Shown: positions 16,926 through 24,621, counted from the stretch's first letter. The stretch is 34,853 bases of DNA from Streptomyces sp. 8L (GCF_020176795.1 NZ_JAIUKE010000088.1:1-34853), one strand, 5' to 3'. Numbers and translations are program-made. The notes: generated by a model not told the origin, from the sequence alone.

Positions 16926-17300
16926 TCAGGCGGGGGAGTGCTGGGCGAGGACGGCCAGGTGCAGCGCCAGGAAGTTGATCTCGGAGTCGGGCAGAGCGGC
17001 GCCCAGCGTCCGCTCGGCGCGGCCCGAGATCTCACGCGCCCGTGCCACCGCCTCCGGATGGTCGGCGAGTTCGGCGGCCACCTGCTCGTCGGTGGCGAAG
17101 GCGGCGATGGGCTCGCCGTCCAGGAGCCGGGTGAGGGCCATCATCAGGTGGCTGGTGAGCATGCCCGCGGTGTCCTCTGTGACGGTGTCCCCGCCGGCGG
17201 CGAGGGCCGCCAGCTCGTCCGTCACGAACGCGGCGACCTCGGGACGCACCTGGCCGCTCTCGCGGAACAGCTGGATGCGCAGGGCGAGCTGGTCGTCCAT
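16926..17300 (-). CDS. yhfY: Stand-alone PRD-domain protein (YhfY-like)
   Basis: This 124-residue protein has the pattern of a single PTS-regulation domain: MLTSHLMMALTRLLDGEP with His51 in the first helix and EINFLALHLAVL with His114 in the last. In PRD regulators such histidines are phosphorylated by the PTS, but here there is no DNA-binding, EIIA or EIIB domain in the same chain. ATG 17300 has a very strong ribosome site (AAGGAGGAGG). It is the first gene after yhfZ and is separated from it by a 155-base gap with a candidate operator. It may sense phosphorylation state or bind a small molecule and modulate YhfZ; this is inference. Confidence 0.78.
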   Translation of the reverse strand: MDDQLALRIQLFRESGQVRPEVAAFVTDELAALAAGGDTVTEDTAGMLTSHLMMALTRLLDGEPIAAFATDEQVAAELADHPEAVARAREISGRAERTLGAALPDSEINFLALHLAVLAQHSPA

Positions 17301-17380
17301 GGTGTTCCTCCTCCTTCTCCTCGCTTGACGCGGCCCCGCGGAGCGGACGCCGTGCCGGTCACTGAGAGTCGCCGGTGATC

Positions 17381-17404
17381 CAGTAACCCGTATTTTGTAT
17401 TTTG
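17381..17404. promoter_or_regulatory. Candidate YhfZ operator before yhfY
   Basis: CAGTAACC (17381-17388), 8 bases, then GTATTTTG (17397-17404): the left half is identical to the left half of the inverted repeat at yhfZ and the spacing is the same, but the right half is degenerate. It lies in the only AT-rich patch of the yhfZ-yhfY gap, about 80 bases upstream of yhfY, where a promoter for the structural genes is expected. Confidence 0.45.
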
Positions 17405-17455
17405 AGCTCAGAATGAGGCCCCGCCTGGAGCGGAGCCGTCCTGGGCTCCCGTCCC

Positions 17456-18394
17456 TCAGTACCAGGGGGACCGTTCGCCGCGGAGCACCTCGGTCTGGCA
17501 GTGGGTGATCCCCTGGAAGTCCAGCGCGTCCCGCACGGCGGCCAGCGCGTTGGCTCCGTCCGTCCTTCCGATGATCGCCGCACTCGAATTGCGCAGGGCG
17601 AGGTCGCGCGTGACCTCGTCCCCGAGTGGGAGGACGTCGACGCCCGGCCCGAGCCGGTCGGGCGCCTCGTCCAGGCTCCACACCGTGGCGTCGGCCCTGT
17701 CGTGCTGGAACACCTCGCCCAGCTGCATGTACGACGCCTCGACCCAGGTGACGTCGACGCGGTCGGCGAACACGCGCTCGGCCAGCATGCGCTGGTCCTC
17801 CGACGCGTAGTCGACCGCGACCCTCAGTCCCGACATGTCTATGTCGAGGCCGTGGCGCAGCAGCAGTCCGTGCGCCCCGACATAGGTGGCGGGGCCCAGG
17901 TCGGCCACCAGCTCGACGGGGTGCTCCTCGATCAGCCGGTCGGCGGCGAAGCGGGAGAGCACCACCAGGTCGACCTTGCCGTCGAGCAGCGCCGTCGTCC
18001 GCGCGCCCGCGCCTCGCATGAAGGTGATCGCGAAGGGCGCGCCGGCCTGCTCGAAGGCGCGGCGCAGTCCCGTGGCGAGCCCCTCGTACCGCCGAGAGTA
18101 CGGCAGCGGCATGGCCGCGAGCAGGGTGCCGAGTCCGGACAGCCGCCAGAGTATGGACCGGTCCGAGCGCAGCAGGAACGTCCCCAGGTGGCCCCGGGCC
18201 GCCGTCTCGATGGCCGAGGCTCCCTCCAGCAGCTGCAACGCGGCCTGGACGGTGCCGTTTCCCACGCCGAGCTCCTCGGCGAAGTCGCGCACGCGGGGCA
18301 GCCTCGTGTCGGGCTCGTGGTTCAGCAGGAGAACCGCGAGCTGTCTCGCCGCGAGGCCGTTGCGCGTCAGGAAACGCTCGTCAAGTCCGGTCAC
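17456..18394 (-). CDS. yhfZ: YhfZ-family transcriptional regulator (GntR-like winged helix plus ligand-binding domain)
   Basis: GTG 18394 gives 312 residues and a start that aligns with the E. coli YhfZ N-terminus as I remember it (ERFLTRNG against a FIKKEG-type opening). The alternative TTG at 18430 would put an operator-like palindrome inside the coding region. Residues 20-70 form a GntR-like winged helix (RDFAEELGVGNGTVQAALQ), and the rest resembles a periplasmic-binding-protein fold with the family signature AMPLPYSRRYEGLATGL and later DLVVLSRFAAD, LGPATYVG and DATVWSLDE. It should bind a small molecule and control the divergentless minus-strand cluster it heads. An inverted repeat overlaps its own promoter/start region, suggesting autoregulation. 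Confidence 0.85.
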   Translation of the reverse strand: MTGLDERFLTRNGLAARQLAVLLLNHEPDTRLPRVRDFAEELGVGNGTVQAALQLLEGASAIETAARGHLGTFLLRSDRSILWRLSGLGTLLAAMPLPYSRRYEGLATGLRRAFEQAGAPFAITFMRGAGARTTALLDGKVDLVVLSRFAADRLIEEHPVELVADLGPATYVGAHGLLLRHGLDIDMSGLRVAVDYASEDQRMLAERVFADRVDVTWVEASYMQLGEVFQHDRADATVWSLDEAPDRLGPGVDVLPLGDEVTRDLALRNSSAAIIGRTDGANALAAVRDALDFQGITHCQTEVLRGERSPWY

Positions 18395-18402
18395 ACCCCA
18401 GA

Positions 18403-18426
18403 CAGTAACCAGAATCCCGGATACTG
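18403..18426. promoter_or_regulatory. Inverted repeat at the yhfZ start, candidate operator
   Basis: CAGTAACC (18403-18410), 8 bases, GGATACTG (18419-18426) is an 8+8 bp inverted repeat with one mismatch, 8-32 bases upstream of the preferred yhfZ GTG. A related site with identical left half and spacing precedes yhfY. Autoregulation by YhfZ is the simplest reading. Confidence 0.5.
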
Positions 18427-18499
18427 ACAAGGACTCTTTCGGGGGAATGTTCGAACTGCGCCGGGCGCGGGAGCGAGGGGCCGGGGAGGCGTGGAGCCC

Positions 18500-18610
18500 C
18501 GGCCGCGGAACACCGGCCCGATCGGGCAGCGCTCATCGGCTATGGAACACCGGCCCGACCATGGGGCCCCGCCTGCGGAGCCCCAGCCATGGAATGCCGA
18601 CCCGGCCCGG
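18500..18610. repeat. Imperfect intergenic repeats containing GGAACACCGG
   Basis: GGAACACCGGCCCGA occurs at 18507-18521 and 18544-18558, and a third degenerate copy (GGAATGCCGACCCG) at about 18591-18604. They occupy the gap between the yhfZ start and the end of the methyltransferase gene. The 10-mer core also occurs at 4357 and 22905 in this window. Confidence 0.5.
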
Positions 18611-18622
18611 CCCCCGTTCCCG

Positions 18623-19507
18623 TCAGGGCACGCGGGCGATCAGGTAGCGGAAGACGTTCGGCATCCACACCGTGCCGTCCTTCCGCACATGCGGATGCAG
18701 CGCCTCGGCCATCTCCTTCTCCACCTGGCGCCTGTCCGTGGCGCGCACCGCTCCGTCGAACACCCCGGTGGACAGCATCCCGCGCACCGCGCTCGGCATG
18801 TCCGCGTAGCCGAAGGGGCACGCCACCCGGCCGGAGCCGTCCGGCCGCAGCCCGGCGCGCGCCGCCACGTTCTCCAGGTCGTCCCGGTAGGCGGGCCGCC
18901 AGGTCCCCTTGCGCAGGCGGTCGGTCAGCCGCCCCGCCACATCGAGCACGCCCGCCGCCGCACACCGCTCCGGCGGTCCCCAGCCGGCCAGCACGACGGG
19001 CGCGCCCCGGCGGGCCAGCGGTACCGCCCGGCGCAGCGCGGGCGCCGGGCTCCTCGTGTCGCCCGCCACCGAACCCATCGGGTGGAAGGCGGTGATCACG
19101 TCGTACGGTGCGGTGCCCGCCTCCGACGCGTCCCAGACGCGGTCCGCGGGCAGCAGCCGCCTCGGCCCCGCGCCGCCGCTCCCCACGGGCCCGGCGCCCG
19201 CGTGCAGCCGTTCGCCGGCGAGCGCAAGCAGCTCCTGATCGGAGTCCGCCCCGGTGACCTGGGCGCCCAGCGTCGCCGCCATCAGCAGCGAGAGTCCGGA
19301 GCCGCAGCCGAGGGCGAGCAGCCTGGTTCCCTCGCGGACCTCCAGTCGCTCGTAGACCGCTTCGTACAGGGGCACCAGCATCCGTTCCTGGATCTCGGCC
19401 CAGTCCCGGGCGCGCGGACTCACCTCCGCGGCGACCGCGGTCGCGGGGGCCGTCCTCCCGGCGGTGTTCCGGTGCAGCCTGTGGTCGTCGACGAGCGTCC
19501 TTGTCAT
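18623..19507 (-). CDS. Class I SAM-dependent methyltransferase-like protein
   Basis: The 294-residue product starts at ATG 19507; no strong ribosome site is visible. Motif I is clear (RLLALGCGSGLSLLMAA, about residues 62-78), followed by VTGADSDQELLALAGERL, where the acidic residue would bind the SAM ribose, and APVVLAGWGPPERC in the motif-III region. The C-terminal part (CPFGYADMPSAVRGMLSTG, VWMPNVFRYLIARVP) resembles Streptomyces proteins annotated simply as methyltransferases. No substrate can be inferred. It is divergent from proS and transcribed towards the yhf cluster, but the repeat-filled gap suggests it is not part of it. Confidence 0.75.
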   Translation of the reverse strand: MTRTLVDDHRLHRNTAGRTAPATAVAAEVSPRARDWAEIQERMLVPLYEAVYERLEVREGTRLLALGCGSGLSLLMAATLGAQVTGADSDQELLALAGERLHAGAGPVGSGGAGPRRLLPADRVWDASEAGTAPYDVITAFHPMGSVAGDTRSPAPALRRAVPLARRGAPVVLAGWGPPERCAAAGVLDVAGRLTDRLRKGTWRPAYRDDLENVAARAGLRPDGSGRVACPFGYADMPSAVRGMLSTGVFDGAVRATDRRQVEKEMAEALHPHVRKDGTVWMPNVFRYLIARVP

Positions 19508-19691
19508 GAATAGCGCCCCAATCAGCCGAGAGGTCCGTATCGCCCTGTTGGGCCATCCTCCGTGTGCGTGCGCACCCACATCCCCCGTATGCCAGGGAAC
19601 TGCGCATCCGCTGCCGCGTCCAGTGGGGGATACGTAAACTGTTCGTGTCAGGAGCGTTCGCCCTGTGCGTCCTGCGCCTGCCGGGCCGATT

Positions 19692-19720
19692 CCTGGTTCG
19701 GCATGTCCCCGCCGTACGAT
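19692..19720 (+). promoter_or_regulatory. Candidate promoter for a leaderless proS transcript
   Basis: TACGAT at 19715-19720 is a good -10 element and ends 7 bases before the proS ATG, which would make the transcript leaderless; no ribosome-binding sequence is visible before this ATG. The -35 region (around 19692-19698, CTGGTT) is weak. Confidence 0.35.
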
Positions 19721-19727
19721 GCCCGCC

Positions 19728-21140
19728 ATGGCAAAAGCACCCGTACTCACACCGCGGGCGGACGATTTTCCGCGCTGGTACCAGGATCTGATCAACAAGG
19801 CCGAGCTGGCCGACAACGGCCCCGTGCGCGGCACGATGGTGATTAGGCCGTACGGGTACGGGCTGTGGGAGCGGATGCAGTCCGACATGGACGCGCGCAT
19901 CAAGCAGGCGGGCGTCTCGAACGCGTACTTCCCGCTGTTCATCCCGCAGTCCTATCTGACGCGGGAGGCCGAGCACGTCGAGGGATTCGCCCCCGAGCTC
20001 GCCGTCGTCACCCACGGGGGCGGCAAGGAGCTGGAGGAGCCGGTGGTCGTCCGGCCGACCTCCGAGACGATCATCAACGAGTACTTCTCCAAATGGGTGC
20101 AGAGCTACCGCGACCTGCCGCTGCTCATCAACCAGTGGGCCAATGTGGTCCGCTGGGAGATGCGCCCGCGCGTCTTCCTGCGCACCACCGAGTTCCTCTG
20201 GCAGGAGGGGCACACCGCGCACGCCAGCTACGAGGACGCCCGTGACTTCGCCGCGCGCATCCACCGCGACGTCTACGGCGACTTCATGTTCAACGTGCTC
20301 GGTATCGACGTGGTGCTCGGCCGCAAGACGCGGCGCGAGCGCTTCGCCGGAGCCGTCAACACCCTCACCCTCGAAGCCATGATGGGCGACGGCAAGGCCC
20401 TCCAGATGGGCACGAGCCACGAGCTCGGCCAGAACTTCGCCCGCGCCTTCCACACCCAGTACCTCTCCAAGGAAGGCAACCAGGAGCTGGTCTGGCAGAC
20501 CTCCTGGGGCGCCTCCACCCGCATGGTCGGCGGTCTGATCATGTCGCACGGCGACGACAACGGCCTGCGCGTGCCGCCGCGCCTCGCGCCCACCCAGGCC
20601 GTCGTCCTCGCGATCAAGGAGGACGAGGCCGTTCTCGACGCCGCCAGGAAGCTCGCCGCACGCCTCAAGGAGGCCGGCGTCCGGGTCGAGGTCGACGACC
20701 GTACGGACACCCCCTTCGGCCGCCGCGCCGTCGACTGGGAGCTCAAGGGCGTGCCCGTGCGCGTCGAGATCGGGCCGCGCGACGTCGCGGCAGGGACGGG
20801 GATGCTGGCCCGCAGGATTCCCGGCGGCAAGGAGCCCGTCGCGCTGGACGCGCTGCCCGCCGTTCTGCCCGGCCTCCTTGAGGAGGACCAGGCGCAGCTG
20901 CTGCGCGAGTCCAGGGAGCGCCGCGAGTCGCGGACCGTGGACGTCGCGACTGTCGGGGAGGCCGTCGAGGCGGCCGCGACCGGCTGGGGGCGCATCCCGT
21001 GGGCCGACCTCGGTGACGAGGGCGAGGCCAAGCTGGCCGAGCAGGGTGTGACCGTACGCTGTCTGCTCGGAGAGGACGGCTCGGTGCCGGATTCGAACGA
21101 CGCGCCCGGGACGATCGCCCTCGTCGCCCGCGCCTACTGA
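19728..21140 (+). CDS. proS: Prolyl-tRNA synthetase, archaeal/eukaryotic type (ProS type 3)
   Basis: This class II synthetase charges tRNA-Pro with proline. ATG 19728 gives 470 residues, close to the usual length of the compact archaeal-like type that lacks the bacterial editing insertion. Visible features are DFPRWYQDLINKAELAD at the N-terminus, RPTSETIINEYFSKW, motif 2 (RWEMRPRVFLRTTEFLWQEGH), motif 3 region (GGLIMSHGDDNGLRVPP), an anticodon-binding domain (APTQAVVLAI, VEIGPRDVAAG) and the characteristic C-terminal Tyr (ALVARAY). Many Streptomyces also carry a longer bacterial-type ProS elsewhere, so this may be a second copy. It is divergent from the methyltransferase and ends in a strong hairpin. 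Confidence 0.93.
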   Translation: MAKAPVLTPRADDFPRWYQDLINKAELADNGPVRGTMVIRPYGYGLWERMQSDMDARIKQAGVSNAYFPLFIPQSYLTREAEHVEGFAPELAVVTHGGGKELEEPVVVRPTSETIINEYFSKWVQSYRDLPLLINQWANVVRWEMRPRVFLRTTEFLWQEGHTAHASYEDARDFAARIHRDVYGDFMFNVLGIDVVLGRKTRRERFAGAVNTLTLEAMMGDGKALQMGTSHELGQNFARAFHTQYLSKEGNQELVWQTSWGASTRMVGGLIMSHGDDNGLRVPPRLAPTQAVVLAIKEDEAVLDAARKLAARLKEAGVRVEVDDRTDTPFGRRAVDWELKGVPVRVEIGPRDVAAGTGMLARRIPGGKEPVALDALPAVLPGLLEEDQAQLLRESRERRESRTVDVATVGEAVEAAATGWGRIPWADLGDEGEAKLAEQGVTVRCLLGEDGSVPDSNDAPGTIALVARAY

Positions 21141-21172
21141 GGTCGGAGCCGAGGTCAGCGGCCTGACGCCCG

Positions 21173-21225
21173 GGTGGTACGTAGATCGGCTACGCGCCGT
21201 TGCGTACGAGGCGCTACGTACCACC
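21173..21225 (+). terminator. Long inverted repeat after proS, probable terminator
   Basis: GGTGGTACGTAG (21173-21184) pairs perfectly with CTACGTACCACC (21214-21225) around a 29-base loop that can fold further. It lies 33 bases after the proS stop and has no T tract. Confidence 0.6.
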
Positions 21226-21244
21226 TTGGCGTGAGCTGTGAGAG

Positions 21245-21253
21245 TTATCCACA
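21245..21253 (+). promoter_or_regulatory. Perfect DnaA-box-like 9-mer
   Basis: TTATCCACA matches the strong E. coli-type DnaA box exactly. It lies between the proS terminator and the SprT-like gene. A second copy occurs at 29591. In DNA this GC-rich such an AT-rich 9-mer is not expected twice by chance. It could be a titration site or regulatory element; binding is not shown. Confidence 0.4.
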
Positions 21254-21367
21254 GTTCGACGCACCTGCCCTCGTCAGGGCGCATCAAGGGCAACTGACGG
21301 GTACGGGCAAATTAATTGGGATGCCCCGTAATGGAACCCGGCGGCGATTCTGATCGTTGTACACGAC

Positions 21368-21976
21368 GTGAGCACGACACCACCTGTTCTCGCCGCAGAG
21401 CTGGCGCAGGCGTGGGCCGACATTCAGCGGTACCACCCCGAGCTGCCGGATCTCGCCGCGCCAGAGTCCCTGATCGGAGAGTCCTCGTCCGCCTGCGGCG
21501 CGGAACTCTCCTTCGAACGGCTGCTTCACGAAGCGGTCCACGGTATCGCCGCCGCCAGAGGAGTGCGCGACACCTCACGCGCCGGCCGTTACCACAACCG
21601 CCGGTTCCTCGCCATCGCCGAGGAGATGGGCCTCGACCATCCCGACGAACCGCACGCCAGCAGCGGTTTCTCCCTGGTCGCGCTCAGTCCCGAGGCGAAG
21701 CGGCGCTACCGCCCGACCACGGAGCGGCTCCAGCGCGCCCTGAAGGCGCACACGGCCGCCACGGCCGGCGACACCAAGCGAAGTTTCCGGGGGCCGGCCG
21801 CACGGCACGGTTCCTCCGGCGGCGGCGTGCGCGTCAAGGCCGTCTGCGACTGCGGGCGCAACGTCCGGGTCGTGCCGTCGGTCCTCGCGCAGGCGCCCAT
21901 CGTCTGCGGGGGCTGCGGCAAGCCGTTCCGCATCCCCGAGCAGGAGGCGCAGGAAGTGGTGGCGGCCGCGGGCTGA
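21368..21976 (+). CDS. SprT-like zinc metalloprotein with C-terminal zinc ribbon
   Basis: The start is GTG 21368; upstream DNA has an AT-rich patch but no ribosome site, so a leaderless transcript is possible. The 202-residue product contains LLHEAVHG (His54, Glu55, His58) and GRYHNRRF (His76), the HExxH plus downstream His arrangement of SprT-like metalloproteases. The C-terminal CDCG and CGGC (Cys160, 162, 180, 183) form a small zinc ribbon. A basic, low-complexity linker joins them. SprT/Spartan relatives cleave DNA-protein crosslinks, but the bacterial members are largely uncharacterised, so DNA-repair function is only a possibility. It lies alone between proS and rpsP. Confidence 0.7.
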   Translation: MSTTPPVLAAELAQAWADIQRYHPELPDLAAPESLIGESSSACGAELSFERLLHEAVHGIAAARGVRDTSRAGRYHNRRFLAIAEEMGLDHPDEPHASSGFSLVALSPEAKRRYRPTTERLQRALKAHTAATAGDTKRSFRGPAARHGSSGGGVRVKAVCDCGRNVRVVPSVLAQAPIVCGGCGKPFRIPEQEAQEVVAAAG

Positions 21977-22174
21977 CCGGGACGCGGCCGGTCGCGCCCG
22001 CCGGAGCGGTGCGGGGCCCGTTCGCGCGTACGGCTGTGCTTCGTACCACGTACGGCTGTGGTCCGTACGTGTGGCACAATGAATGGCTGTACTCGACAGT
22101 CGAACAGGACCCCTCTCTCCTCCGGCTGACGCGTCCATCGGGCAGATCGGGTGCCACAACCCCACGTGACATCC

Positions 22175-22191
22175 CGTGGTGCCCCACCACG
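22175..22191 (+). promoter_or_regulatory. Hairpin in the rpsP leader
   Basis: CGTGGTG (22175-22181), loop CCC, CACCACG (22185-22191): a perfect 7-bp stem ending 24 bases before the rpsP start, just ahead of the AGGAGA ribosome site. It could modulate translation of the ribosomal operon or be an RNase site. Confidence 0.4.
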
Positions 22192-22215
22192 TCAAGACCA
22201 GGAGACACCACTTCC

Positions 22216-22656
22216 GTGGCAGTCAAGATCAAGCTGAAGCGTCTGGGCAAGATCCGTTCGCCTCACTACCGCATCGTCGTCGCCGACTCCCGTACCCGCC
22301 GTGACGGCCGGGCCATCGAGGAGATCGGTCTGTACCACCCGATCGAGAACCCCTCGCGCATCCAGGTTGACTCGGAGCGTGCGCGCTACTGGCTCTCCGT
22401 CGGCGCTCAGCCGACCGAGCCGGTCATGGCGATCCTCAAGCTCACCGGCGACTGGCAGGCGCACAAGGGCCTGCCCGCGCCCGAGCCGCTGAAGCAGCCG
22501 GAGCCCAAGGCCGACCGCAGCGGGCTCTTCGAGGCCGCCGCCAAGGACGCGGGTGACGAGCCCAAGGGTGAGGCCATCACCCAGAAGGCGAAGAAGGCCG
22601 AGAAGAAGGCCGACGACGCCGAGCCCTCGGCCGCTGCCGAGTCGACCGAGGCCTGA
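22216..22656 (+). CDS. rpsP: 30S ribosomal protein S16
   Basis: S16 is an early-assembling protein of the 30S body. GTG 22216 has AGGAGA upstream and starts [19 protein letters not shown], which fixes the start; the frame runs on upstream only by chance. The 146-residue product has the usual core (about residues 1-85, with [18 protein letters not shown] and [13 protein letters not shown]) plus a Lys/Ala/Glu-rich C-terminal extension of about 60 residues, as in other actinobacteria. It opens the rpsP-khpA-rimM-trmD-rplS series; the 240-base leader holds a short hairpin and repeated GTACGGCTGTG text. Confidence 0.97.
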   Translation: MAVKIKLKRLGKIRSPHYRIVVADSRTRRDGRAIEEIGLYHPIENPSRIQVDSERARYWLSVGAQPTEPVMAILKLTGDWQAHKGLPAPEPLKQPEPKADRSGLFEAAAKDAGDEPKGEAITQKAKKAEKKADDAEPSAAAESTEA

Positions 22657-22658
22657 TC

Positions 22659-22898
22659 ATGCTCGAGGAGGCTCTTGAGCACCTCGTGAAGGGCATCGTC
22701 GACAATCCGGAGGACGTGCGCGTCGCCGAGCGCAATCTGCGCCGCGGCCGTGTGCTCGAAGTCCGGGTCCACCCCGACGACCTCGGCAAGGTGATCGGCC
22801 GCAACGGCCGCACCGCACGCGCCCTGCGTACCGTCGTGGGCGCGATCGGCGGCCGGGGCATCCGCGTCGACCTCGTCGACGTGGACCAGGTCCGCTGA
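22659..22898 (+). CDS. khpA: KH-domain RNA-binding protein KhpA
   Basis: This 79-residue protein is a single type II KH domain. The GxxG loop is seen in VIGRNGRTARALRTVVG (residues 45-61). KhpA proteins bind RNA, often with KhpB/Jag, and influence translation, division or sRNA function in other Gram-positive bacteria. ATG 22659 lies 2 bases after the rpsP stop, so it is translated from the same mRNA. It is followed by a strong hairpin before rimM. Confidence 0.93.
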   Translation: MLEEALEHLVKGIVDNPEDVRVAERNLRRGRVLEVRVHPDDLGKVIGRNGRTARALRTVVGAIGGRGIRVDLVDVDQVR

Positions 22899-22912
22899 AG
22901 CAGTGGAACACC

Positions 22913-22952
22913 GGCACGGGCCGGGGAGGCTGAGTCCTCCCTGGCCCGTGCC
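22913..22952 (+). terminator. 17-bp hairpin between khpA and rimM, terminator or attenuator
   Basis: GGCACGGGCCGGGGAGG (22913-22929) pairs with 22936-22952 with one G-T wobble around the loop CTGAGT, then GTTTCAT. It ends 24 bases before the rimM start, inside what is otherwise a conserved gene string, so it probably sets a lower level of the processing-factor genes relative to rpsP. Confidence 0.7.
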
Positions 22953-22976
22953 GTTTCATCAGGAGAGGCACACGCA

Positions 22977-23669
22977 GTGCAGTTGGTAGTTGCCCGGGTC
23001 GGCCGTGCGCACGGGGTACGGGGCGAGGTCACCGTCGAGGTGAGGACGGACGAACCCGAGGCCAGGCTCGGCCCGGGTGCGGTTCTCGCCACGGACCCCG
23101 CGTCGGCGGGCCCGTTGACCATCGCCACCGGCCGGGTGCACAGCGGCCGGCTGCTGCTGCGCTTCGAGGGGGTCGCGGACCGCGGCGGTGCCGAGGCGCT
23201 GCGCAACGTCCTGCTGATCGCGGAGGTCGATCCCGAGGAACTGCCCGAGGACCCGGACGAGTTCTACGATCATCAGCTGATGGACCTGGACGTCGTCCTC
23301 GCCGACGGCACCGGGGTCGGCCGCATCACGGAGATCTCCCATCTGCCCTCGCAGGACCTGTTCATCGTGGAACGCCCTGACGGCACCGAGGTCATGGTCC
23401 CGTTCGTCGAGGAGATCGTCACCGAGATCGATCTGGAGGAGCAGCGGGCCGTCATCGACCCGCCGCCGGGCCTGATCGATCCGGTTCAGGACGACGAGAC
23501 CGGCACGGACGACGAGACCGGCACCGACCACAAGGGCGACGAGACCGACGACGGCGACGGGACCGGCACGGGCGATACAGACGCGGATGCGGACACGGCC
23601 GATACGGACGCGGCGGGCACGGACCCGTCGGGCACCCGCGGCGCCGGACGTGAGGACGGGCCCCGATGA
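22977..23669 (+). CDS. rimM: 16S rRNA processing protein RimM with long acidic tail
   Basis: RimM binds S19 and assists maturation of the 30S head. GTG 22977 follows AGGAGAGG and gives [22 protein letters not shown], the typical N-terminal barrel. The PRC-barrel half contains [39 protein letters not shown] and [10 protein letters not shown]. The core ends near residue 170. The last 60 or so residues are a repetitive Asp/Thr/Gly tail (DETGTD twice, [12 protein letters not shown]) encoded by imperfect short repeats; RimM elsewhere is about 170-185 residues. The stop overlaps the trmD start (ATGA). Confidence 0.95.
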   Translation: MQLVVARVGRAHGVRGEVTVEVRTDEPEARLGPGAVLATDPASAGPLTIATGRVHSGRLLLRFEGVADRGGAEALRNVLLIAEVDPEELPEDPDEFYDHQLMDLDVVLADGTGVGRITEISHLPSQDLFIVERPDGTEVMVPFVEEIVTEIDLEEQRAVIDPPPGLIDPVQDDETGTDDETGTDHKGDETDDGDGTGTGDTDADADTADTDAAGTDPSGTRGAGREDGPR

Positions 23670-24487
23670 GGCTCGACGTCGTCACGATCTTCCCGGAGTA
23701 CCTCGACCCGCTGCACGTCTCCCTCGTCGGCAAGGCACGCGCGAGCGGCCTGCTCTCCGTCCAGGTGCACGACCTGCGGCAGTGGGCGTACGACCGGCAC
23801 AACACCGTCGACGACACCCCCTACGGCGGCGGCCCCGGCATGGTCATGAAGACGGAGCCCTGGGGCGACGCCCTCGACGACGTCCTCGCTCGGGGGTACG
23901 AGGAAGGCGCCCACGACCCCGTCCTCGTCGTGCCGACCCCGAGCGGGCGCCCGTTCACCCAGAAGCTCGCCGTCGAACTGTCCGAGCGCCCCTGGCTGAT
24001 CTTCACTCCGGCCCGCTACGAGGGCATCGACGGCCGCGTCGTCGAGGAGTACGCGACCCGGATGCCCGTGCACGAGGTGTCCATCGGCGACTACGTACTG
24101 GCGGGCGGGGAGGCGGCCGTCCTGGTGATCACCGAGGCGGTCGCGCGGCTGCTGCCCGGCGTCCTCGGCAACGCCGAGTCGCACCGCGACGACTCGTTCG
24201 CCCCCGGCGCCATGGCCGACCTGCTGGAGGGCCCCGTCTTCACCAAGCCGCCCGAATGGCGCGGCAGAGGCGTACCGGACGTGCTGCTCAGCGGCCACCA
24301 CGGCAAAGTCGCACGCCGCCGCAGGGACGAGGCACTCGCCAGGACCGCCAGGCACCGGCCCGATATGATCGAGCGCTGCGACCCCGCGGCCTTCGACAAG
24401 AAGGACCGCGAGACGCTCTCCATCCTCGGCTGGGCGCCGGAGCCCGGGGGGCGATTTTGGCGCAGGCCGCCCGACGTGGAAGAATGA
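23666..24487 (+). CDS. trmD: tRNA (guanine-N1-)-methyltransferase TrmD
   Basis: TrmD methylates G37 of tRNAs with a G at position 36, preventing +1 frameshifts. This 273-residue SPOUT enzyme shows [11 protein letters not shown] at the start, [14 protein letters not shown], the knot segments [14 protein letters not shown] and [29 protein letters not shown] and the C-terminal helical domain ([18 protein letters not shown]). ATG 23666 overlaps the rimM stop by four bases, so translation is coupled. A 134-base gap separates it from rplS. Confidence 0.97.
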   Translation: MRLDVVTIFPEYLDPLHVSLVGKARASGLLSVQVHDLRQWAYDRHNTVDDTPYGGGPGMVMKTEPWGDALDDVLARGYEEGAHDPVLVVPTPSGRPFTQKLAVELSERPWLIFTPARYEGIDGRVVEEYATRMPVHEVSIGDYVLAGGEAAVLVITEAVARLLPGVLGNAESHRDDSFAPGAMADLLEGPVFTKPPEWRGRGVPDVLLSGHHGKVARRRRDEALARTARHRPDMIERCDPAAFDKKDRETLSILGWAPEPGGRFWRRPPDVEE

Positions 24488-24621
24488 GTCGTTGCCGTAC
24501 GTCCGGCGCGCGCCCCTGCCACAGGGGGAACGACGCCCGCCCGACGCGAACGGCGCACCTCAGCCAACGTCTCACGACATTCCGCTGATGACCTGTGGCA
24601 TCGGCGAGGAAGCAGAACTCC

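Noticed and set aside
18540..21293. Minus-strand 917-residue open frame
   Set aside because: It lies antisense to proS and out of frame with the methyltransferase; both of those have strong family motifs.
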